NCBI GenBank assembly: GCA_913054445.1
Contig: CAJXIK010000075.1
Coordinates: 1-8,857, forward strand
DNA: 8,857 nt
Origin: an uncultured Bermanella sp.
GTDB lineage: Bacteria > Pseudomonadota > Gammaproteobacteria > Pseudomonadales > Oceanobacteraceae
Reading direction: 5' to 3'
In this document: positions 1-5,325 of the stretch, piece after piece
How positions within the stretch are numbered: the first letter of the stretch is position 1
Layout: each line of letters starts with the position of its first letter
Translations under genes and position numbers: made by a program
The notes under the pieces: generated by a model
What the model was told of the DNA's origin: nothing
What the model saw: only the letters and a program-made list of their open reading frames with translations
The model's database searches: none

Positions 1-24
1 GGATTAATGGCGGCCGCAAACTGA
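1..24 (+). other. possible tail of an upstream gene
   Basis: Read in frame 1, the first bases give Gly-Leu-Met-Ala-Ala-Ala-Asn followed by TGA at 22-24. This could be the C-terminus of a gene lying upstream of ibaG. In many relatives the mla lipid-transport genes, ending in mlaB, precede ibaG, but seven residues cannot identify a protein. The TGA falls inside the first bases of the palindromic repeat copy at 21-89. This may equally be non-coding sequence. Confidence 0.15.
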
Positions 25-89
25 AATAGCACCATTTCAGGCTGGCGGGGAAACGCAATGGTACGACTTTAATTTTAATGCGATTGCCC
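21..89 (+). repeat. half copy of palindromic element (copy 1)
   Basis: Bases 21-88 match the reverse complement of 4998-5065 in the complete copy with no gaps and four mismatches (64 of 68 by eye). This copy keeps the central hairpin (CTGAAAT 21-27, loop AGCACC 28-33, ATTTCAG 34-40), the long arm and the terminal TAATGCGATTGCC. The other arm is missing: left of base 21 the sequence no longer resembles the element, so the 12-bp central stem of the intact copy is cut to 7 bp. Its orientation is opposite to copy 2. It lies about 110 bases upstream of ibaG. There is no coding capacity, so it resembles a MITE-like or REP-like non-autonomous repeat. Confidence 0.85.
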
Positions 90-133
90 AGGCGGCACCC
101 CATGGGAGCTTAGCTATTTGCCTGCCTCTGGGC

Positions 134-139
134 TATAAT
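134..139 (+). promoter_or_regulatory. candidate -10 box for the ibaG operon
   Basis: A perfect TATAAT lies 62 bases before the ibaG start and would place transcription start near 146. The hexamer 17 bases upstream (TAGCTA, 111-116) is a poor -35 match and there is no TGn extended -10. If it is active it is either weak or activator-assisted. It is the best promoter candidate upstream of the operon within the window. No other promoter was seen between the operon genes. Confidence 0.4.
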
Positions 140-170
140 CCCCGCCTTTATTTTCACTGCCTTACTATGG

Positions 171-188
171 CGCTCTTATTATAGAGCG
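171..188 (+). promoter_or_regulatory. leader hairpin ahead of the ibaG ribosome binding site
   Basis: CGCTCT (171-176) and AGAGCG (183-188) form a perfect 6-bp stem with a 6-base loop. The stem ends five bases before the GGAG Shine-Dalgarno core at 193-196. It leaves the ribosome binding site exposed, so it may stabilise the 5' end of the mRNA or tune translation. It could also be chance. Confidence 0.3.
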
Positions 189-201
189 ACTTGGAGAAAC
201 C

Positions 202-438
202 ATGAGCCCCGAAGACTTACAAAGCCTAATGTCTGAGAAATTAGCTAATTGCCAAGTAACAGTGGAAAACGATGGCCACACCTACCACATCACCGTGGTG
301 GGCGAGGTATTCGCAGGGTTGAATGCGGTTAAGCGCCAGCAATATGTCTATGGTGCGTTAAACGAGAAAATTGCCGATGGTTCGGTACACGCCGTTAGCA
401 TAAAAACCTATACTCCGGCCCAGTGGGCTGCCCAATAA
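202..438 (+). CDS. ibaG: BolA family protein IbaG (YrbA)
   Basis: A 78-residue BolA-family protein of the IbaG/YrbA type. These proteins bind monothiol glutaredoxins (GrxD in E. coli) through a shared Fe-S cluster. In E. coli IbaG is linked to acid stress and in Vibrio to envelope integrity. Family hallmarks are visible: VGEVFAGLNAVKRQQ (33-47), then Tyr-Gly at 50-51 and HAVSIKTYTPAQW (63-75). His63 is the conserved residue of the cluster-ligand/DNA-binding-like helix. There is one cysteine, Cys17, in the loop region where some BolA proteins carry a second ligand. Length is normal (E. coli IbaG is 84 residues). The start is supported by GGAG at 193-196, five bases from the ATG. The gene is the first of an operon and is followed 22 bases later by murA, a pairing conserved across gammaproteobacteria. 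Confidence 0.95.
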   Translation: MSPEDLQSLMSEKLANCQVTVENDGHTYHITVVGEVFAGLNAVKRQQYVYGALNEKIADGSVHAVSIKTYTPAQWAAQ

Positions 439-460
439 TTACATAAGAAGTAGTCGCGTT

Positions 461-1732
461 ATGCCTGCAATGGACAAACTAGTAATTCAAGGCAGTGGCC
501 CGGTTTCCGGTGAGCTGCGTATTAGCGGCGCTAAAAATTCGGCGCTGCCCATTATTGCGGCTACCTTGCTGGCGGATACCCCCATTACCATCGGGAATTT
601 ACCGCACCTCAATGATGTGACCACTATGATCAACCTGCTGGGCACTATGGGGGTCGACCTCGTGATGGGCGAAGACATTTCCATCGAGGTGAACGCCAAC
701 AATATCAAGACCCTAGTGGCACCCTACGAACTGGTGAAGACCATGCGCGCCTCCATCCTCGTATTGGGGCCACTGGTGGCACGCTTCGGCGAGGCGCAAG
801 TCTCCCTACCGGGCGGTTGCGCCATCGGCTCGCGGCCGGTGGACATTCATCTATCTGGCCTCGAGGCCATGGGGGCCACCATCGAAGTGACAGATGGCTA
901 TGTGAAGGCCACGGTAGACGGTCGCTTAAAAGGCGCTAAGTTCTTCATGGACACCGTCACCGTCACCGGCACCGAAAACCTGCTAATGGCGGCGGTGTTG
1001 GCCGACGGTGTCACCCACCTAGAAAATGCCGCGCGCGAACCCGAGGTGATAGATTTAGCCGAATGCCTCATCGCCATGGGGGCCAAGATTAGCGGTCACG
1101 GCACAGACGTGATTCGCATCGAAGGGGTCGAGTCGCTACACGGTTGTCACTACGACGTGATGCCAGACCGCATCGAGACCGGCACCTACTTAGTGGCGGC
1201 CGCCGCCACCGGTGGCAGCATTAAGTTAAAAGACACACGCGCCGATATTCTCGAGGCGGTGCTGCACAAACTCGAAGAAGCCGGTGCCCGCATCGAAAGC
1301 GGTGACGACTGGATCAGCCTAGACATGGAAGGCCGTAAGCCCAAGGCGGTGAGCGTTAAGACCGCACCGTATCCGGCGTTTCCCACCGACATGCAGGCGC
1401 AGTTCTTGGTGATGAACATCGTCGCCGAAGGCAGTGCCACCGTTACCGAAACCATCTTCGAAAACCGTTTCATGCACGTGCAGGAACTAGCCCGCATGGG
1501 CGCGCATATCGTGCAAGAAGGCAACACTTGCTTCACTAAGGGTGGCGATACCCTCACCGGTGCCCCGGTCATGGCCACCGATTTACGGGCCTCGGCCAGT
1601 TTGGTGATTGCCGCCATGATGGCCAAAGGGGAGACCGTGGTAGACCGCATCTACCACATCGACCGTGGCTATGAATGCATCGACGAGAAATTACAGTTAA
1701 TCGGTGGCAGCGTGCGCCGCTTACCTAAATAA
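461..1732 (+). CDS. murA: UDP-N-acetylglucosamine 1-carboxyvinyltransferase MurA
   Basis: Cytoplasmic MurA transfers enolpyruvate from PEP to UDP-GlcNAc, the first committed step of peptidoglycan synthesis and the target of fosfomycin. At 423 residues it matches the family (E. coli MurA 419). Visible signatures are ISGAKNSALP (21-30), KTMRASILVLGPLVARFG (93-110) and the catalytic loop SLPGGCAIGSRPVD (115-128). Cys120 corresponds to E. coli Cys115, the residue alkylated by fosfomycin, so this enzyme should be of the sensitive type. Also present are PDRIETGT (235-242), TAPYPAFPTDMQAQF and the C-terminal MATDLRASASLV and DRIYHIDRGYE blocks. The start is ambiguous. ATG 461 has AAGAAG at 445-450 as a weak ribosome binding site, while ATG 470 (MDKLVIQG) matches the usual family N-terminus but lacks one. 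It is the second gene of the operon, with hisG 21 bases downstream, as in Pseudomonas. Confidence 0.97.
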   Translation: MPAMDKLVIQGSGPVSGELRISGAKNSALPIIAATLLADTPITIGNLPHLNDVTTMINLLGTMGVDLVMGEDISIEVNANNIKTLVAPYELVKTMRASILVLGPLVARFGEAQVSLPGGCAIGSRPVDIHLSGLEAMGATIEVTDGYVKATVDGRLKGAKFFMDTVTVTGTENLLMAAVLADGVTHLENAAREPEVIDLAECLIAMGAKISGHGTDVIRIEGVESLHGCHYDVMPDRIETGTYLVAAAATGGSIKLKDTRADILEAVLHKLEEAGARIESGDDWISLDMEGRKPKAVSVKTAPYPAFPTDMQAQFLVMNIVAEGSATVTETIFENRFMHVQELARMGAHIVQEGNTCFTKGGDTLTGAPVMATDLRASASLVIAAMMAKGETVVDRIYHIDRGYECIDEKLQLIGGSVRRLPK

Positions 1733-1753
1733 GCGTTTGCTTTAGGAAAAAAA

Positions 1754-2395
1754 ATGAGTCAACAGCCTCTCACCATCGCCCTCTCAAAGGGTCGTATCCT
1801 CGATGATACTCTGCCGCTATTTGCAGAAGCTGGTATCGTGCCAGCGGAAGACATTAAAAAAAGTCGCAAGCTGATCTTCGATACCAATCATGAGCATATT
1901 AAGCTGGTGGTGATTCGTGCCACCGATGTCCCTACCTATGTGGAATACGGCGCGGCCGACATGGGCGTGGCGGGCAAGGATGTGCTGATGGAATACAACA
2001 GCCAAGATTTGTATGAACCGTTGGATTTAAACATCGCCACCTGCCGCCTCATGACCTGTGCCTTGAAGGGCGCGGCGGACCCTCAGGGGCGCATCAAGGT
2101 GGCCTCCAAGTTTGTGGGTTTAACCAAGCGCTTCTTCGCCGAACAGGGTCGCCAGGCCGACATCATTAAGTTGTATGGCGGCATGGAGCTGGCACCCATC
2201 ATGGGGCTGGCGGATATGATCGTGGATATCGTCGATACCGGCAATACCCTTAAAGCCAACGGCCTCGAAGAGCGCGACCTGATTGCGCCCATCAGCTCCC
2301 GTTTGGTGGTGGGCAAGGCGGCCATGAAGATTAAACACCTACAAATTCAGCCCATCATCGAAAAGCTGGCTGCGGCTGTAGAACGTCGCCGTTAG
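1754..2395 (+). CDS. hisG: ATP phosphoribosyltransferase catalytic subunit HisG (short form)
   Basis: HisG joins ATP and PRPP to give phosphoribosyl-ATP, the first and flux-controlling step of histidine biosynthesis. At 213 residues it is the short form: it lacks the C-terminal ACT-like regulatory domain of the roughly 300-residue long form. Short HisG works in an octamer with the regulatory subunit HisZ, which is not in this window and should be elsewhere in the genome. Visible motifs are ALSKGRI (9-15), RATDVPTYVEYGAADMGVAGKD (55-76), KLYGGMELAPIMGLADMIVD (139-158) and the PRPP-binding loop DIVDTGNTL (158-166). The start has AGGA at 1744-1747 and an A-rich spacer. The next gene, hisD, begins 12 bases after the stop, which indicates cotranscription. 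Confidence 0.97.
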   Translation: MSQQPLTIALSKGRILDDTLPLFAEAGIVPAEDIKKSRKLIFDTNHEHIKLVVIRATDVPTYVEYGAADMGVAGKDVLMEYNSQDLYEPLDLNIATCRLMTCALKGAADPQGRIKVASKFVGLTKRFFAEQGRQADIIKLYGGMELAPIMGLADMIVDIVDTGNTLKANGLEERDLIAPISSRLVVGKAAMKIKHLQIQPIIEKLAAAVERRR

Positions 2396-2407
2396 GCCGG
2401 AGGCAAC

Positions 2408-3712
2408 ATGACTTTCAAGATACAAAAACTCAATAGCCAACACGCCGATTTTTCAGCGTCCCTCGATAAACTATTGGCCTGGGAATCTGTCTCTGACACT
2501 CAGGTACAGCAGACGGTGCTGGATATATTGCAGCAGGTGAAAAGCCGCGGCGATGAGGCGGTGGTCGAATACAGCAATCGCTTCGACCACCTGCAAGTGA
2601 ACAACATGCAGCAGCTAGAGGTCTCTCAGGACGAATTATTAGAAGCCCTGAAAAACCTGCCCCACGAACAAAGCAAGGCCTTGTTGACCGCCGCCGAACG
2701 GGTGCGTCGTTATCACGAACGGCAACGCAGTGAGTCCTGGCAGTATGAAGAAGAAGACGGCACCGTACTGGGCCAGCAGATTACCGCCATGGATCGCGTG
2801 GGCATCTATGTGCCCGGCGGCAAGGCCTCATATCCGTCCAGCGTGTTGATGAATGCTATCCCTGCCCACGTGGCCGGGGTCAAGGAAATCATCATGGTGG
2901 TGCCCACTCCAGGTGGTGAAGTTAACCAGCTAGTGTTGGCCGCCGCCGCCGCCGCTGGGGTCTCCCGAGTGTTTACCATCGGCGGTGCGCAAGCCGTGGC
3001 AGCTTTGGCATTCGGTACCGAGACCATTCCCAAGGTAGATAAAATTGTCGGCCCGGGCAACATCTATGTGGCCACCGCCAAGCGCTTTGTGTTTGGCGAA
3101 GTAGGCATCGACATGATTGCCGGCCCCTCCGAAATTCTGGTGGTGTGTGACGGCAAGACCGATGCAGATTGGATCGCCATGGATCTATTTAGCCAGGCCG
3201 AACACGATGAAGATGCCCAAGCCATCTTAATTAGCTGGGATGATAACTTCTTAGCTGAAGTTGAAAAAAGCATCAACAAGCTGCTGCCAGAGATGGAGCG
3301 TCAGGAGATGATCCGCGCCTCGTTGTCGGGTCGTGGAGCCCTCATTAAGGTGCAAAATTTAGCGGAGGCCATCGAGTTGAGCAACCGCATCGCCCCCGAG
3401 CACCTCGAGCTGTCCATCGAAGACCCACAGGCGGCAGCGAAGCAAATTCGCCACGCCGGTGCCATCTTCATGGGCCGTTATACCGCCGAAGCCTTGGGCG
3501 ATTATTGCGCCGGGCCCAACCATGTGTTGCCCACCTCGGGTACCGCCCGCTTCTCATCCCCTTTGGGTGTGTACGACTTTCAGAAGCGCAGCTCGCTGAT
3601 CATGTGCAGCGCGGATGGTGCCTCCGAATTGGGTAAGGTGGCTTCCGTGCTGGCACGCGGTGAGTCGCTCACGGCCCACGCGCGCAGTGCCGAGTATCGT
3701 ATTAAAAAATAG
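2408..3712 (+). CDS. hisD: histidinol dehydrogenase HisD
   Basis: This zinc- and NAD-dependent enzyme performs the last two oxidations of histidine synthesis (histidinol to histidinal to histidine). Its 434 residues equal the E. coli length. All expected catalytic residues are visible by motif: zinc ligands Gln263 and His266 in SQAEHDEDAQ, Asp365 in ALGDYCAGPNH and His424 in LTAHARSAEYR, plus the catalytic pair Glu331-His332 in IAPEHLEL. The family signature IDMIAGPSEILVV (234-246) and the NAD-binding region VGIYVPGGKASYPSSVLMN (131-149) are intact. A strong GGAGG (2399-2403) precedes the ATG by four bases. Residues 178-183 are six alanines encoded by a near-perfect GCC run. The gene lies between hisG and hisC in the conserved order. 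Confidence 0.98.
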   Translation: MTFKIQKLNSQHADFSASLDKLLAWESVSDTQVQQTVLDILQQVKSRGDEAVVEYSNRFDHLQVNNMQQLEVSQDELLEALKNLPHEQSKALLTAAERVRRYHERQRSESWQYEEEDGTVLGQQITAMDRVGIYVPGGKASYPSSVLMNAIPAHVAGVKEIIMVVPTPGGEVNQLVLAAAAAAGVSRVFTIGGAQAVAALAFGTETIPKVDKIVGPGNIYVATAKRFVFGEVGIDMIAGPSEILVVCDGKTDADWIAMDLFSQAEHDEDAQAILISWDDNFLAEVEKSINKLLPEMERQEMIRASLSGRGALIKVQNLAEAIELSNRIAPEHLELSIEDPQAAAKQIRHAGAIFMGRYTAEALGDYCAGPNHVLPTSGTARFSSPLGVYDFQKRSSLIMCSADGASELGKVASVLARGESLTAHARSAEYRIKK

Positions 3713-3719
3713 GTTTGCC

Positions 3720-4808
3720 ATGAGCAGAGTTAAAAAAATAATCCGTCAGGAAATTCAAGATCTCAGTGCTTACCCGGTACCCAACTCAGAGGGTATGCTG
3801 AAACTGGATGCCATGGAGAACCCTTATACCTGGCCTGCCATCGCCAAGGCCACCTGGAGCGAGATGCTCACCACTCTGCCCATTAATCGCTACCCAGATC
3901 CGCAGGGGCAACACGTCAAAGATGAGATGCGCAAGGTCATGGGCATTGGTGATGACTTTGATATCTTGCTGGGTAACGGCAGCGACGAAATTATTCAGCT
4001 GCTGGCCATGGCATTGGCCAAGCCGGGCGCGACCATTCTCGCGCCGGAACCGGGTTTTGTGATGTACAAAATGATCGCCACATTTTGCGGATTAAATTAT
4101 GTGGGGGTGCCGTTAACGGCCGACTTCGAGCTCGATGAAAACGCCATGCTGGCTGCCATAACAGAGCATAACCCAGAGCTGATATTCTTAGCACAACCCA
4201 ATAACCCCACCGGCAACCTGTGGTCGGCACAGAGCATCACAAACATCATCGAGGCATCATCAGGGCTAGTGGTGATGGATGAAGCCTATACCGCCTTCAC
4301 AGACGCCGACCACCTGGCGTTGTTGCATCAATACCCCCATGTGTTAATCATGCGTACTTTATCGAAGGTCGGCTTGGCTGGCTTGCGTTTGGGCATGTTA
4401 GTGGGGCGCAGCGAATGGCTAAACGAGCTGGATAAGATTCGCCTGCCTTACAATATTAATATTTTAACGCAGGCCAGTGTGTTATTTGCACTGCAACACT
4501 ATGACATGCTGTTGGTACAGACCGAGCAGCTACGTGTGGACAGGTTACTGCTGCAACAAGCACTGGCCGCCATCGAAGGCGTGCAGGTGTTTCCCAGCGA
4601 AGCCAACTTTGTGTTGTTAAGAGCCCCTGCGGGCATGGCACGCAATTGGTTTAGCGCCTTAAAAAACAAGAAAATTTTAATCAAATGCCTAGATGGCGGT
4701 CATGACCTGCTGCACGATTGCCTGCGCATAACCGTGGGTACCTCAGAGCAAAACCAGCTGTTGGTGAGCGCCTTAAAAGAGATTGCCGCGTCTGCTGCGG
4801 TACATTAA
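3720..4808 (+). CDS. hisC: histidinol-phosphate aminotransferase HisC
   Basis: This PLP-dependent class I/II aminotransferase converts imidazole acetol phosphate and glutamate to histidinol phosphate. The ATG at 3720 gives 362 residues, normal for HisC. It follows the hisD stop by seven bases, and AGG at 3711-3713, overlapping that stop codon, can act as the ribosome binding site. The frame is open farther upstream to 3615, but that stretch overlaps hisD out of frame and does not look like HisC. PLP-site motifs are visible: GNGSDE (85-90), AQPNNPTGN (158-166), MDEAYTAF (186-193), the Schiff-base lysine Lys216 in RTLSKVGLAGLRLG, and the substrate-binding arginine near 336 in LRITVGT. It is the last gene of the operon and a terminator-like hairpin follows. 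Confidence 0.96.
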   Translation: MSRVKKIIRQEIQDLSAYPVPNSEGMLKLDAMENPYTWPAIAKATWSEMLTTLPINRYPDPQGQHVKDEMRKVMGIGDDFDILLGNGSDEIIQLLAMALAKPGATILAPEPGFVMYKMIATFCGLNYVGVPLTADFELDENAMLAAITEHNPELIFLAQPNNPTGNLWSAQSITNIIEASSGLVVMDEAYTAFTDADHLALLHQYPHVLIMRTLSKVGLAGLRLGMLVGRSEWLNELDKIRLPYNINILTQASVLFALQHYDMLLVQTEQLRVDRLLLQQALAAIEGVQVFPSEANFVLLRAPAGMARNWFSALKNKKILIKCLDGGHDLLHDCLRITVGTSEQNQLLVSALKEIAASAAVH

Positions 4809-4828
4809 AGCCGCATTACGTTAGTGCA

Positions 4829-4855
4829 GATAAGGGTCAGGGCTGACCCTTTATC
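4829..4855 (+). terminator. terminator-like hairpin after hisC
   Basis: GATAAGGGTCA (4829-4839) pairs with TGACCCTTTATC (4844-4855) with one bulged T, giving an 11-bp stem and a GGGC loop, 20 bases after the hisC stop. The tail has only a short T run inside the stem, so termination may be inefficient or Rho-assisted. The near symmetry lets it act on both strands. In minus orientation it lies seven bases beyond the stop of the 48-codon frame. Confidence 0.6.
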
Positions 4856-4861
4856 CAAATG

Positions 4862-5008
4862 CTAATCCAGTGATAATCCAAACAAGCTAATGCCAGTTTT
4901 ATACGGTACCTGCTCGGCACCCTTTAGCTTGCCCTTGATTTCTGAATTACCAACATAACCGACACACTTGGTATAGGCCTGAGGGTTAGAAACCCTTGGC
5001 AATCGCAT
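4862..5008 (-). CDS. unrecognised 48-codon open frame, possible gene fragment
   Basis: The minus-strand ATG at 5008-5006 opens 48 codons ending in TAG at 4862. Residues 1-4 (MRLP) come from the terminal repeat of the palindromic element. The remainder runs SNPQAYTKCVGYVGNSEIKG and ends ISLFGLSLD. I do not recognise the protein. For it: a plausible amino-acid mix without low complexity, and a stop codon beside a bidirectional hairpin and convergent with hisC. Against it: no Shine-Dalgarno before the ATG (the bases are T/A-rich repeat sequence), very short length, and a frame this short can occur by chance. If real, it is either a small protein or the 3' end of a gene cut off by the repeat. Confidence 0.22.
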   Translation of the reverse strand: MRLPRVSNPQAYTKCVGYVGNSEIKGKLKGAEQVPYKTGISLFGLSLD

Positions 5009-5106
5009 TAAAATTAAAGTCATAACACTGCGCTTCCCCGCCAGCCTGAAATGGTGCTATTTCAGGCTGGAGGGGAGTGCAATGGTACGATTATAATGCG
5101 ATTGCC
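4998..5106. repeat. complete near-palindromic MITE-like element (copy 2)
   Basis: This 109-bp element has 13-bp perfect terminal inverted repeats, GGCAATCGCATTA (4998-5010) and TAATGCGATTGCC (5094-5106). Its centre is a perfect 12-bp stem, CCAGCCTGAAAT (5041-5052) and ATTTCAGGCTGG (5059-5070), around a GGTGCT loop. The arms between are imperfectly complementary; the left arm is seven bases longer because of AT-rich sequence after 5010. Outside the right end the sequence reads CCTG, so the terminus on the other strand reads CAGGGCAATCGC. No clear target duplication was found and there is no transposase. A second, partial copy lies at 21-89. The whole unit could fold as one long hairpin in DNA or RNA. 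Confidence 0.85.
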
Positions 5107-5124
5107 CTGCCATAAGCGCAGTCA

Positions 5125-5160
5125 GGTCTTGTGTTTTGCCTAGGCGCACAACACAAGACC
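5125..5160. repeat. 11-bp inverted repeat (hairpin)
   Basis: GGTCTTGTGTT (5125-5135) and AACACAAGACC (5150-5160) are perfect inverted complements around a 14-base loop that can add three more pairs. No U-tract follows on either strand, so it does not look like an ordinary intrinsic terminator. It lies 18 bases beyond the palindromic element but does not share its sequence. Its role is unknown. Confidence 0.6.
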
Positions 5161-5196
5161 AGGCCCCGAAGTTTGACCTATGACTCTCTGCCCTAG

Positions 5197-5257
5197 ATGA
5201 TACTCTATCATGCGCTGATATTGTCGCCAGTCTGATGTATTCAATTGGCATGACTGG
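5197..5257. repeat. cluster of short overlapping inverted repeats
   Basis: ATGATA (5197-5202) pairs with TATCAT (5206-5211). The overlapping TATCA (5206-5210) pairs instead with TGATA (5216-5220), so the two hairpins exclude each other. CCAGTC (5227-5232) pairs with GACTGG (5252-5257) over a 19-base loop. Each is weak alone. Together with the stem at 5125-5160 they could make a structured RNA 3' tail for the lipoprotein mRNA or be relics of an inserted sequence. Chance is quite possible. Confidence 0.25.
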
Positions 5258-5325
5258 TATATAGGTCACAAACAACATCCTATTAACAAGTTTAACGACT
5301 AACTATTACGCGCTTATGGTGAAAA

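Larger units (their letters stand above)
4809..5325. other. repeat-rich intergenic region between convergent hisC and lipoprotein gene
   Basis: These 517 bases carry no recognisable gene. From left to right they hold a terminator-like hairpin (4829-4855), a 48-codon minus-strand open frame of doubtful status (4862-5008), a small hairpin against the left border of the palindromic element (4982-4996, stem AGGGTT/AACCCT), the element itself (4998-5106), an 11-bp inverted repeat (5125-5160) and weaker inverted repeats to about 5257. Nothing stands out in 5258-5325. No U-tract terminator was found just downstream of the lipoprotein stop codon at 5326. Confidence 0.8.

Noticed and set aside
167..184. 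Tiny leader frame Met-Ala-Leu-Leu-Leu-stop before ibaG
   Set aside because: There is no Shine-Dalgarno before it and five codons occur easily by chance; no attenuator-like alternative stems accompany it.
1186..1650. 154-codon antisense frame inside murA and other antisense frames in the operon
   Set aside because: They are mirror frames of strongly conserved genes with high GC and show no recognisable product.
2940..2960. GCC triplet run in hisD as a possible phase-variation tract
   Set aside because: Slippage by a triplet keeps the frame and only changes the number of alanines in a helix; ordinary high-GC alanine coding explains it.
3615..3719. Longer HisC start at 3615
   Set aside because: The extra residues overlap hisD out of frame and do not resemble the HisC N-terminus; ATG 3720 follows the hisD stop with an AGG at the right distance.
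5125..5160. Integron attC site
   Set aside because: The stem lacks the RYYYAAC/GTTRRRY core pair and there is no cassette array or integrase nearby.
5057..5278. 73-codon minus-strand open frame overlapping the palindromic element
   Set aside because: AGG abuts the ATG with no spacing, the C-terminal part is the repeat itself, and the protein is not recognisable. Most likely a chance frame.
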